Shown piece after piece: positions 9,308 through 17,575 of a stretch of 64,000 nt of DNA. Position 1 is the stretch's first letter. The number at the start of each line of letters is the position of its first letter. The position numbers were made by a program, and so were the translations under genes. The notes below the pieces were generated by a model that did not search any database, was not told the origin of the DNA, and worked only from the letters and a program-made list of their open reading frames with translations. This DNA comes from an uncultured Christensenella sp. (GTDB lineage Bacteria; Bacillota; Clostridia; Christensenellales; UBA3700). The stretch is from positions 1 to 64,000 of the forward strand of contig CASEHD010000011.1 of assembly GCA_949287655.1 (NCBI GenBank). The letters are read 5' to 3'.

Positions 9308-10138
9308 ATGGGAAGAGAGTTTACTAAGTCCAAGCAGGACGAGATCATTAAAAATCAGAAGATCAGGGCGGCAAGCAAACGGCGTACCGCCACGACCGTC
9401 ATAACCATTTTCCTTTTGTGCGCTCTTTTGCTTACCGGCGCGGTCTGGGGCACCATTGCCTTTATCGACGCCAACAGCATGAGGATTGTCGTCGACAAAA
9501 GCAACGTCGGCGATATCTCGATAAGCAAGACGGCAGACTTTTCTTCTCCCGCGACCGTGCTTAAAATGAACGGACCCGAAGAGATGTCGAACATTACTTA
9601 CGACTGGATATTGAAGGACGAACTTTTCGGCAAAGAGGGGGACCACCACGGCGACAACTATATCGCATACAGCTTTTTTATCAAAAACGTCAGCGACAGC
9701 GACATTTTGTATAAAGGCTCCATCGTGCTCAACTACGTTTCCAAGGATATCGAAAGGGCGGTCAGGATAGTAATTATCGAGGACGAGGAAAAAGCGACCT
9801 GTTACGCGGTCACGAGGTCGGACGGCTCGCCCGAATATATCGCTTACGACAGCGACGACAAGGCGACTCAACAGCCGCTACCTCTCGGCGACAGCCGGCT
9901 GGACGAACTTCTCGGCTCCAACGTTACTACGCCCTTTTTGTCCGACGAGCCCAAGGACAGCAACGTAGAGGTATTTGAGTCTGAAGATATCTTCCTCGCT
10001 GTGGGAGAGGTGAAAAAATATACCGTGCTGATATGGCTGGAAGGGTCTGACAGCGACTGCATGGACGCCATAATCGGCGCAAAGGTCAATTTTGAATACA
10101 ACTTCCGCGTCACTCAGGTGGACGCGATAAAACCGTAA
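9308..10138 (+). CDS. membrane-anchored exported protein, CalY-like in part
   Basis: A 276-residue protein: about 27 cytoplasmic residues rich in Lys/Arg, one hydrophobic segment (about residues 28-52, ending GTIAFIDANS), then about 220 extracellular residues rich in Asp and Ser. The segment FFIKNVSDSDILYKGSIVLNY resembles the immunoglobulin-like strands of TasA/CalY-type proteins. LIWLEGSDSD near the C-terminus parallels the LFVWFDG strand of the 8080 product. The long basic head and lack of a TFAWF-type cleavage site suggest it stays anchored, perhaps as a base or accessory subunit. It is the first gene of the unit and is followed after 15 bases by the AAA+ ATPase gene. Function unknown. 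Confidence 0.65.
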   Translation: MGREFTKSKQDEIIKNQKIRAASKRRTATTVITIFLLCALLLTGAVWGTIAFIDANSMRIVVDKSNVGDISISKTADFSSPATVLKMNGPEEMSNITYDWILKDELFGKEGDHHGDNYIAYSFFIKNVSDSDILYKGSIVLNYVSKDIERAVRIVIIEDEEKATCYAVTRSDGSPEYIAYDSDDKATQQPLPLGDSRLDELLGSNVTTPFLSDEPKDSNVEVFESEDIFLAVGEVKKYTVLIWLEGSDSDCMDAIIGAKVNFEYNFRVTQVDAIKP

Positions 10139-10153
10139 GATGAGGGGAAATCT

Positions 10154-11689
10154 ATGGACAACATGTTAAATTTCATCAAGGCTTTTTTGGGGGTGCTCTG
10201 GGGAGGAGTGTCACAGATATTCGTCGGCATTTTCGGCGGTATCTTTCAGATGTTCAATTTCCCGGCGTACTATGACGCTTTCTGGGTCAACGCCAACGGC
10301 TGGGGCGCGGGCGAATGGATACTCGCGATACTTATCGCGATCCTTGTCGTCGCGATCCTCGCCGCGCTGGTCTGGGTCGTCGTATGGTTTACGATAAGGC
10401 TGGTCAAGAGGTTTAAAAAACCCGTTATCAACCAGGACCTTCTCGACGAGATCCACAACCTCAAAAAGCAGATCTTAAAGCTTACGCAGGAAAAAGACAG
10501 AATACTCAGAATGAAGGTCACCGGCGCGGAAGGCGACGCGTTCCTCGAAGGGCTCGAAACGGAAGAGGGCGAGGAAGAAGGCAAAGAGGAAAGCAAGCTC
10601 AAAGAGGGCGAAAGCCGTTTCTTTAAACTTACCGAAGTCGACCAGATATATGAAAACTACACGCCGCCCGTATACGACAACGAGATCACTCTTTCGGAGA
10701 TATGCGACCGCTTCCGCAATTTCGCGGCGAGCAGGCTGCGCTTATACTACGAACCGCGCATTATCCGCCTGTTCTGGGCGGGCATGTCGACGACCAGACT
10801 CCTTATCCTGCAAGGTATCTCCGGTACAGGTAAGACCTCTCTTGCGTACGCTACGGGTCAGTTCCTCGACAACCCTGCGACGATCGCTTCAGTCCAGCCG
10901 TCCTGGCGTGACCGTACAGAACTTTTCGGTTACTTCAACGAATTTACAAAGCGTTTCAACGAGACCGAAGTTTTGAAAAAAATGTACGAGGCGACCTGGA
11001 ACGAAAATATTTACATAACCGTCCTCGACGAAATGAATATCGCGCGTGTCGAGTACTACTTTGCGGAAATGCTTTCGATCCTCGAAATGCCGTCCCGCGA
11101 CAACTGGATCGTCGACCTCGTCCCCAGCGGCTGGCCCAGCGACCCCAAACACGTGGTGAAAGGCAGATTTACCCTGCCGCAGAATATGTGGTTTATCGGC
11201 ACCGCGAACAACGACGACTCTACCTTCGCGATATCGGATAAGGTCTATGACCGCGCTATCCCGATCAATATCAATACCAAAGGCGTACCGTTCGACGCGC
11301 CGGATACGGATAAGCTCTACGTTTCGTTTAAGCACGTTGAGGAGATGTTCAAGGTCGCGCAGGAAGAACACAAGGTCTCGCAGGAGATCATCGATAAGAT
11401 AAACACCCTCGACGATTACGTCATTGAACATTTCAGGCTCGCGTTCGGTAACCGTATCGTCAAACAGCTCAAAGAGTTCGTCCCCGCGTACGTCGCCTGC
11501 GGCGGCACTGAGATCGACGGTATCGACTATGTGCTGTGCAATAAGATACTCAGAAAGTTTGAATCGCTCAACCTCGGCTTTATCCGCGACGAGATAGACG
11601 GTCTGTGCGATTACCTTTCTGAACTCTTCGGCGAGGAAAATATGGGAGAGAGCAAAGAGTACCTGCAAAGGCTCAAAAAGCTGTTCTAA
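10154..11689 (+). CDS. membrane-anchored McrB-like AAA+ ATPase
   Basis: A 511-residue ATPase. N-terminal hydrophobic segments (about residues 4-34, and a clear transmembrane helix at 53-82) are followed by a basic stop, a short coiled coil (LKKQILKLTQEKD), an acidic Glu-rich linker (about 130-155) and a C-terminal AAA+ domain. Walker A is GISGTGKTS (near 221), Walker B is VLDEMN (near 291), sensor 1 is GTANND (near 349) and an arginine-finger candidate is VYDRA. The block WRDRTELFGYFNEF and the order of motifs are typical of the McrB/MoxR AAA clade, although the McrB MNxxDR signature is replaced by ANNDDS. The cytoplasmic location of the ATPase domain is inferred from the positive-inside rule. 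McrB-clade ATPases usually work with a DUF2357/McrC partner, and one is encoded 1.6 kb downstream (13314). Confidence 0.8.
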   Translation: MDNMLNFIKAFLGVLWGGVSQIFVGIFGGIFQMFNFPAYYDAFWVNANGWGAGEWILAILIAILVVAILAALVWVVVWFTIRLVKRFKKPVINQDLLDEIHNLKKQILKLTQEKDRILRMKVTGAEGDAFLEGLETEEGEEEGKEESKLKEGESRFFKLTEVDQIYENYTPPVYDNEITLSEICDRFRNFAASRLRLYYEPRIIRLFWAGMSTTRLLILQGISGTGKTSLAYATGQFLDNPATIASVQPSWRDRTELFGYFNEFTKRFNETEVLKKMYEATWNENIYITVLDEMNIARVEYYFAEMLSILEMPSRDNWIVDLVPSGWPSDPKHVVKGRFTLPQNMWFIGTANNDDSTFAISDKVYDRAIPININTKGVPFDAPDTDKLYVSFKHVEEMFKVAQEEHKVSQEIIDKINTLDDYVIEHFRLAFGNRIVKQLKEFVPAYVACGGTEIDGIDYVLCNKILRKFESLNLGFIRDEIDGLCDYLSELFGEENMGESKEYLQRLKKLF

Positions 11690-11962
11690 GCCACGGGGCG
11701 GTCGTGGGACGGTCGCGGGGCGACTGCCGGGTCGGCTGACGCGACCACGGGGTGGTCTGCCAAGTCGGCTGACGCGAAGCGGTACAGGTAACAATAAGCG
11801 ACAGCGACTAATGTTGCGGTCACACCCGGTCGCGGGGCGACTGCCGGGTCGGCTGACGCTAAGCAAAGAAGATACGCAAAGCGTAAAAAAGTTACAATAC
11901 GCGACAGCGATCAATGATGCGGTCACACCGCTGCTCCCCGTCACACGGGGAAAGGAGAAAAT
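11690..11962. repeat. duplicated spacer with 32-bp direct repeat
   Basis: A 32-base sequence (beginning GGTCGCGGGGCGACTGCC) occurs exactly at 11711-11742 and 11828-11859, 117 bases apart; its 3' core GTCGGCTGACGC occurs a third time near 11764. The sequences after each copy are also related (GCGACAGCGACTAATG at about 11799 versus GCGACAGCGATCAATG at about 11905), so the whole unit of about 117 bases is a tandem duplication. It separates the ATPase gene from the SipW gene and has no T-rich terminator. Confidence 0.8.
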
Positions 11963-13279
11963 ATGTCAAAGAAAAACACCGACGAAAAACCGATGAGTAA
12001 GGGCAAGAAAGCGCTTAACATTGCGCTTATCGTCTTCGAGATCGCGATAGTTATTGTCGCGATAGCGTTTTCGATATCCATATTGTTATCGACCGGGTAT
12101 GAAAGCAACAGCGATTTTGGCGAATCGTCGATAAGGCTTATGCCGGTATTGACTGACAGTATGGCGGGCGACAAGGAAGACAGCTTTGAGGCGGGAGACC
12201 TTATAATCGTCAAAAGCGCCGAAAAAGTCGACCTTTCCACGCTCGAAGTCGGCGATATAGTCACTTATCTGGATTATGTAGGCGGCGACCTTCAATTCGT
12301 CACCCACCGTATAATCGACATTGAGGAAAGCGAGATGTCCGACGGCGGCGTGATCAGAGAATACACGACGATGGGCGACGCAGAAGACCCTGAGACCGCG
12401 ATCACGAAAAAGCTTTACGCGGGCGACATTAAAGGCGTTTACGTCGGCAAGCTGGCGGGCGTGGGCAACGCGGTGTTCTGGCTTCAGGATCCGACGCATT
12501 TCTTCCTGGTGATAATGCTGCCGCTGATACTTCTTTTGCTGTACAACGCGTACCTCGTCGTGCGTATAATCATAGAAGCCAAACTCAAAAAACAGCGCGA
12601 GCAGCTTATCGGCGCGACCGCGGACGGCGCGGCGAAACCGCTTGACGAAGAAGAGATAAAACGCCTCGCCATAGAAGAATATATTAAGAAAAAAGCGGTA
12701 GAGGATTATATAAAAGAGCAGGAACTCAACGCGGCAAAGACCGGGGAGACCCCGGAAGCAGCAGCGGTAACCGCGCCCGTCGCTTCCGAAGCAGAAAAGG
12801 CAGAAACCGCGGAAGAGAAGACCGAACAGGTCGAACAAACGTCGGATAATGTCGAACAAGCGTCGGATAATGTCGAACAAACGACGGAAAATGCCGAAAA
12901 AGAGACTGTGAATGTCGAACAAGAGGTGGAAAAGGTCGAAAAAGCGTCGGATAATGTCGAACAAACGTCGGAAAATGTCGAAAAAGAGACTGAAAAAGTC
13001 GAACAAGAGGCGGAAAAGGTCGAAAAAGCAGAGAAAAAGCCCGCGGCTAAGCCGGCGGCGAAGAAGAGCGCAAAGACCGCGACCGAGACCGGCGCGAAAA
13101 CCGCGGCTAAACCGGCGGCTAAGTCAACGTCCGGGGCTGCGGCGGCGAAGAAGAGCGCAAAGACCGCAAAGTCAGAAGGCGGCGCGGCAAAAAAGACTGC
13201 CGCTAAGTCGGCGGCGACCAAAACCGGCGCGGCAAAGACGACCAAAACCGCCGCGAAAAAGACTGATAAAAAGAGCTGA
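11963..13279 (+). CDS. SipW-like signal peptidase with charged heptad and histone-like tail
   Basis: A 438-residue type I signal peptidase of the ER/SipW class. A transmembrane helix (about 18-43) leads to an extracellular catalytic domain with Ser66 (LTDSM), His115 (VTHR) and Asp139 (TMGD), the Ser-His-Asp arrangement of this class. A second helix (about 180-203) returns to the cytoplasm. Family members usually end near here, at about 190-220 residues. This one has about 235 more cytoplasmic residues: a helix EEEIKRLAIEEYIKKK (228-243), about ten heptads of the type EQTSDNV (286-358), then a Lys/Ala/Pro-rich stretch to the end (PAAKKSAKTA-like) resembling histone H1 tails. It probably cleaves the CalY-like proteins of this locus. 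The tail may bind a partner or nucleic acid; this is inference. The start follows AAAGGAG. Confidence 0.82.
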   Translation: MSKKNTDEKPMSKGKKALNIALIVFEIAIVIVAIAFSISILLSTGYESNSDFGESSIRLMPVLTDSMAGDKEDSFEAGDLIIVKSAEKVDLSTLEVGDIVTYLDYVGGDLQFVTHRIIDIEESEMSDGGVIREYTTMGDAEDPETAITKKLYAGDIKGVYVGKLAGVGNAVFWLQDPTHFFLVIMLPLILLLLYNAYLVVRIIIEAKLKKQREQLIGATADGAAKPLDEEEIKRLAIEEYIKKKAVEDYIKEQELNAAKTGETPEAAAVTAPVASEAEKAETAEEKTEQVEQTSDNVEQASDNVEQTTENAEKETVNVEQEVEKVEKASDNVEQTSENVEKETEKVEQEAEKVEKAEKKPAAKPAAKKSAKTATETGAKTAAKPAAKSTSGAAAAKKSAKTAKSEGGAAKKTAAKSAATKTGAAKTTKTAAKKTDKKS

Positions 13280-13313
13280 ATGTTTCCGCTTTTTGCGGTA
13301 AAGGCAGGGGAAT

Positions 13314-15152
13314 ATGGACGACAGACAGAAATTTGACTCATACGTCGAAAAAATAAACGCGATGCTGCGCTCGGACGAATTTTACCAGACGTTCAAGCGC
13401 AGACTGCGCGCGTCTAAACCGCAGCTTAAACTCGCAAAAAAAAGCAGAACGAAACAGTTTGAAACAGATTGGATAGATATGATAGAGTCGTGCATAACCA
13501 ACCTCGACAATATCGTAAGAAACCCCAGAAAATTCATCGTTATAGAAGAAGACATCGTCGATATCTCGCTGGCGCGCGCGATCTCTACAGAATCGGTCAA
13601 GCACCTCGCGCAGCATACCAATATGATCGCCAGCGTCGACAAAGAGGGCAACGTCACCCCCAACAAAATACTGAATACGACTAAGGAAGAGAGTTTCGAG
13701 ATATACGAAAACAGGTTTATTTACACCCTTTTAAAAAACCTGTCCAACTTTATTTCCCGCCGTATGGACGCGATAAAAAAGGCGTACGTCAACGATAATA
13801 TATTAGAGCTGGACGTCGACGCCAATTTCTATATGGGCAAGACCCGCGTGTTCTACAACTTAGAGCTGATCGGCTCAGTGCCGTCCGACGTTGAAGAGGA
13901 GTTGCAGGGCTCCGACCTCAAGATAGTAGAACGCGTCACAAAGCTGCAACGCATCATCTCCGACTTTTTGTCCTCGCCGTTCGCGAAGCAGATGATAAAC
14001 AGCGCGCCCGTACGTCCGCCAATCACGCGTACAAACGTAATACTCAAAAACCCCGACTTCAAAAAGGCGCTTGTGCTGTGGCAGTTTATCGAAAGCTACT
14101 CAAAGATGGGCTTTTCCGTCGAAAACGTAAGCGAAAAGATGGACGTGGACGAGGGCGTTGAGACTGCCGTCGGCGATATGATGTTCATATGCAATTCGCT
14201 GATGGAAGGGTTGGTCAAAGCAAAGGTCGACGACGCGCTCTTCTTCGACGAATCCAATATGACAGAAGAGGAGACGAAAGAAGAGGAAAAAGAGGCAGAG
14301 AAAGAGAGCGAAAAAGAGGAACAGGAAGAAACGCCGGCGCCCGAAGCGGTCGAAACTCCTTCTCCGGAAGAAACGGAAGAGCGGGAAACTCAGCCCGAAG
14401 AAGAGAAAAAGGAAGAGGAAGAAGAGGAAGAACTTCCCGACGAATTCGGCGTTGCGGAACTCAGAAACCTGTTCCAGCAGACGGAAGGAAAGGTCGACAG
14501 GAAGCAGATCGCGCGTATCAACAAGGCGATCGACCGCGTACTCTTGAACGAGAGCACGGCGCGCGCAAAGAAGAAATCGGACGTCGCGCAGATACAGTTC
14601 CGTCAGAACGAGATAGAAAAAGAAAAGATGCTAAAAGAGATGGAAAAGGAAAAACTCGCGTTGGAGCGTTCTCTCGCAAAGAAAGAGAAGATCGCGGCAA
14701 AAGAGCGCGAGTCGCTTGAAAAACAGCGTGAACGCGATAAGCGCCGCCTTGAAAAACTCGAAGAGCAGATGAGAGAGAAGAGGGAAGAGGCGAGCGAAGC
14801 CGCGGCGGAAGAAGAACCGCGAGAGGACCTCGGCGAGGTCGAGGACCTTTCGGTAATGCCGATGCTTACCGCGCTTAAAGAAGAGAATGAGGAAGGCGCA
14901 CCGGCAACCGACAGCGCTGATAAAGTCGAAGAGCCCGCCGCAAAAGAGCCTGCAAAAGACGCCGCCGAAGGTGAAGGAGAAACGCCGGAGGAAGCTGTGA
15001 CGGATATCGCGGCAAGCGCGGGAGAAACGCCCGCAACGGATGTCGCGGATAAGGCAGAAGAACCCGCCGCCAATCCTGCGGCGGACGGAGAGGGAGAAGC
15101 CGCGCCCGGTACAGACAAGCCGGAAGGCGCGGGCGACGGACCGACCGACTGA
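13314..15152 (+). CDS. DUF2357-like (McrC-associated) protein with acidic and coiled-coil tail
   Basis: A 612-residue cytoplasmic protein without signal peptide. The first ~310 residues resemble the DUF2357 domain found with McrB-type ATPases; the diagnostic segment is FEIYENRFIYTLLKNL. In known members a PD-(D/E)XK nuclease follows. Here the sequence passes instead into a Glu-rich acidic stretch (about 318-370), a short helical segment, a long coiled coil of Glu/Lys/Arg (about 416-496) and an Ala/Glu/Pro tail with two copies of PATDxADKxEEPAA. I see no nuclease motif outside low-complexity sequence. It begins 34 bases after the first SipW gene and ends one base before the ATG of the second, so it is embedded in the export operon. 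A structural or adaptor role with the AAA+ ATPase is inferred. Confidence 0.65.
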   Translation: MDDRQKFDSYVEKINAMLRSDEFYQTFKRRLRASKPQLKLAKKSRTKQFETDWIDMIESCITNLDNIVRNPRKFIVIEEDIVDISLARAISTESVKHLAQHTNMIASVDKEGNVTPNKILNTTKEESFEIYENRFIYTLLKNLSNFISRRMDAIKKAYVNDNILELDVDANFYMGKTRVFYNLELIGSVPSDVEEELQGSDLKIVERVTKLQRIISDFLSSPFAKQMINSAPVRPPITRTNVILKNPDFKKALVLWQFIESYSKMGFSVENVSEKMDVDEGVETAVGDMMFICNSLMEGLVKAKVDDALFFDESNMTEEETKEEEKEAEKESEKEEQEETPAPEAVETPSPEETEERETQPEEEKKEEEEEEELPDEFGVAELRNLFQQTEGKVDRKQIARINKAIDRVLLNESTARAKKKSDVAQIQFRQNEIEKEKMLKEMEKEKLALERSLAKKEKIAAKERESLEKQRERDKRRLEKLEEQMREKREEASEAAAEEEPREDLGEVEDLSVMPMLTALKEENEEGAPATDSADKVEEPAAKEPAKDAAEGEGETPEEAVTDIAASAGETPATDVADKAEEPAANPAADGEGEAAPGTDKPEGAGDGPTD

Positions 15153-15153
15153 A

Positions 15154-15909
15154 ATGGAAAAGGCTGAAAAGAAAAAGAAAATCTCCGTGCCCGTGTTGAT
15201 TACAAACATATTTGTAACGGCGCTGTTCCTGTTTGTTTTCGCATGTCTGCTCACGGTGACGATACAATATTTTACGGGTAAAGAGCCTACGCTTTTCGGG
15301 TACCGTTCTTTCGTCGTCGTGACTGAGAGTATGACCGGGACTTACGATAAGGGCGACGTTATCCTCGTCAAAGCGACGGACGGCGAAAAGCTCGCGGGCG
15401 ATCCGTCCGCGCTGAAAGAAGGCGACGTAGTGACCTTTACCGCTCCCGAAGGTTTCGGCGCGGTGGAAGGGTACACCGTAACGCACAGAATAGTAAAAGC
15501 TCCGTACAAGGGCGAAGACGGAAGATATTATATCCGTACGAAGGGCGACGCGGCAGAGATTGCCGACGAGACTCCCGTGCCCGTCGAAAACGTGACCGGC
15601 ATAGTCGTCGGAAAGAGCGAAGCCCTCGCGGGATTGCAAAGCGTGCTGAGAAGCAAGACGGGATTTCTGCTTATAATCGTCGTGCCCCTTGTCGCGATAG
15701 CGCTGTGGCAGATCGCGGTATTTGCGGTCGCCGGAGCAAAGAGCAGAAAAAAGGCTGCCGAAGGCGATACCGGCGGGAAAGAGCCGCCCGGAAAGCCGGA
15801 AGAGAGCGGCGAAAACGCTTTCAGCGAATCCGAGATAGAAGAAATAAAGAAAAAAGCGATAGAAGAATACGTTAAAAACAAAGACGGCGGACAGGACGGC
15901 AAGGACTGA
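15154..15909 (+). CDS. second SipW-like signal peptidase
   Basis: A 251-residue membrane protease of the SipW/ER class. The helix at about 11-38 is followed by the catalytic domain with Ser59 (VTESM), His111 (VTHR) and Asp132 (TKGD), then a second helix (170-193) and a short cytoplasmic tail. The tail contains EIEEIKKKAIEEYVKNK, closely related to the EEIKRLAIEEYIKKK helix in the tail of the first SipW, which points to a shared docking partner. I chose MEKAEKKKK as start; it lies one base after the upstream stop codon, so translation is probably coupled. A start further upstream in the same frame would lie inside the previous gene. Two peptidases in one operon may divide the substrates between them. 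Confidence 0.85.
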   Translation: MEKAEKKKKISVPVLITNIFVTALFLFVFACLLTVTIQYFTGKEPTLFGYRSFVVVTESMTGTYDKGDVILVKATDGEKLAGDPSALKEGDVVTFTAPEGFGAVEGYTVTHRIVKAPYKGEDGRYYIRTKGDAAEIADETPVPVENVTGIVVGKSEALAGLQSVLRSKTGFLLIIVVPLVAIALWQIAVFAVAGAKSRKKAAEGDTGGKEPPGKPEESGENAFSESEIEEIKKKAIEEYVKNKDGGQDGKD

Positions 15910-15943
15910 TCCGTTAAAAGGGGAAAGCGAAAGTCCGGGAATT

Positions 15944-16795
15944 ATGAAAAGCGCAAAAGTTTTAACGCCTATACTCGTTCTCGTGCTGGTGTTCTGTATG
16001 CTGGCGCTGACTTTCGCATGGTTTTCCGCCGACACTCAAACGCAGACGACCGCCGTGTTACAGGCGGGCAGTTACATCAAAGTCGTCTTCGGCGAAGACG
16101 GCGACCTTCTGGTCAGCGAACCTTACAACGGGCAGAAGGGATACGACGACGGCGGGGTCGCTTATACAGACGCGGACAAGGCGTATCAGGCGTTTTACCA
16201 TACGACTTTGCGTTTGCAGGGCGACAACGACCTGAGACTGAGAATGGAATTCACGTCGCTGCGTATAAAAGTCTCCGACACCTTCTATATGATGAACGCG
16301 GAAAGGACTCTCGGCGAGATAATCGCGAAATTCGACGGCTACGACCCCGGAAAGTCGCACGTCGGAAAGGTCGAGACGGTGACTACCGAAAACGGAGAAG
16401 AAGAGAAATTCACCGCGCCGGCGGACGGCAGCGCCGCGTTTTTATATACCGACGACGGCACGCTTGACGGCAAGGTGAAATATATCAGCCTCGACAAGGC
16501 GAATACCGACAAATTCTTCGCGCTCGCTTACGCTAAGATAACGAATACTACTTCGCCGTACGCTTACGGCACTTTCGTAGCGGAGGGAGGCGCGCTGGAA
16601 TTCGTCCACGGTCCCAATCTGCCGGCAGGAGGCAGCGAGGTCGTGTCCGACTACACTTACGGCAAAGCCAATCCGATATGCGTAAGGATAACTTATTCGG
16701 ACGAAGCATACGCAAAGACTTTCCCGTTCAGCGGCGACAGTTTCAAGGCTTCGCAGTTCAGGTTTGAGATAGTCGCGGCGGCGGATTACGCGTGA
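15944..16795 (+). CDS. SipW-type (camelysin-like) exported protein
   Basis: A 283-residue exported protein with a short basic head, a hydrophobic core and ALTFAWFS at the cleavage region, the same signal type as the 8080 product. The mature part is acidic and Gly/Asp/Thr-rich with alternating strand-like segments (LRMEFTSLRIKVS, FALAYAKITNTTS, FRFEIVAAADYA). No LPXTG motif or C-terminal helix is present. It lies 35 bases after the second SipW gene, so it is probably its substrate and may be a fibre or matrix subunit. I could not identify a specific family. Confidence 0.72.
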   Translation: MKSAKVLTPILVLVLVFCMLALTFAWFSADTQTQTTAVLQAGSYIKVVFGEDGDLLVSEPYNGQKGYDDGGVAYTDADKAYQAFYHTTLRLQGDNDLRLRMEFTSLRIKVSDTFYMMNAERTLGEIIAKFDGYDPGKSHVGKVETVTTENGEEEKFTAPADGSAAFLYTDDGTLDGKVKYISLDKANTDKFFALAYAKITNTTSPYAYGTFVAEGGALEFVHGPNLPAGGSEVVSDYTYGKANPICVRITYSDEAYAKTFPFSGDSFKASQFRFEIVAAADYA

Positions 16796-16924
16796 CAAGC
16801 CGCGGGCTCAGCCGTATGTTGCGGCGAAAAATATAAGCGAGACGCGGCGGCGAGCGCGGCGCGGAACATGCTTAAACATTATTGAGAATACGCCCGTATA
16901 CGGGTAAAAACAAGGAAGCGGATA

Positions 16925-17575
16925 ATGAAAGGTCAGTTCACAAGGCTTATTATATTCATGACGGTATGCGTGCTGCTCGTCGCGGGCGTCACGGCGGCGA
17001 CCTATGCCGTCTGGACGACCTCGGACGGCGGCTCTACCCCCGCGACCACGCAGACGGGCGAATGGGAAGACCCGTCTTACAGATACCTCGTGCTCGAAGT
17101 TTTGTTTGCGGACGGCTCTTCCTCGCTTGCGGAATATGCGGTCACGGACGGCGAAGGCGCGGATTTTTCCGCTTTCGACGTCGGACAGGCGGGCGCGGAT
17201 AACGCGGTAAGCGCGACCGTTGTCGGGTACACGGGAATATTGACGACGCTTAAAATCCCGCCCTCGGTCACGGTCAGAGACGACGGCGGAAATACGAAAG
17301 AGATATCCGTCACCGCGATAGCTACCGGCACGGTAGAGCAGTACGACGGATTAAGACTTATAGAAGAACTGGAAATTCCGGCGACCGTCGCGACTATCGG
17401 GGACTTTTCGTTTATGTTCTGCGACAGCTTGAAAAAGGTGACTTTCGTTTCGGGCGGCGGCGCGCTTACAATGGGAAATATGTGTTTTTACCGCTGCGTA
17501 AAGCTCGATTATCCTTCCGCAGTCGACTTCGGCGGCAGAAGCGTTACGCAGGGGGACGACTGCTTCGCAAAATAG
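16925..17575 (+). CDS. SipW-type exported protein with partial BspA-like leucine-rich repeats
   Basis: A 216-residue exported protein. The N-terminus has a hydrophobic segment ending in ATYAVWTTSDGG, a variant of the SipW-type signal. The region from about residue 130 matches BspA-type (LRR_5) repeats: LEIPATVATIGDFSFMFCDS, then a second turn NMCFYRCVKL. The protein stops abruptly during a third turn (QGDDCFAK). BspA-like repeats usually run for many turns and end with a cap, so this is either a naturally short protein or the remnant of a longer one; the 475 bases downstream hold no matching repeats in any frame I checked. It ends the ATPase/SipW unit. A role in binding host or matrix ligands is possible but unproven. 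Confidence 0.65.
   Translation: MKGQFTRLIIFMTVCVLLVAGVTAATYAVWTTSDGGSTPATTQTGEWEDPSYRYLVLEVLFADGSSSLAEYAVTDGEGADFSAFDVGQAGADNAVSATVVGYTGILTTLKIPPSVTVRDDGGNTKEISVTAIATGTVEQYDGLRLIEELEIPATVATIGDFSFMFCDSLKKVTFVSGGGALTMGNMCFYRCVKLDYPSAVDFGGRSVTQGDDCFAK

Noticed and set aside
11711-11859. CRISPR-like direct repeats of 32 bp
   Set aside because: Only two full copies exist and the spacer between them is itself related to the downstream sequence, which shows a tandem duplication rather than acquired spacers; no cas genes are seen.
10889-11944. Long minus-strand frame opposite the AAA+ ATPase gene
   Set aside because: It runs across the direct-repeat spacer and antisense to a clear ATPase with conserved motifs; no ribosome site or recognisable domain.
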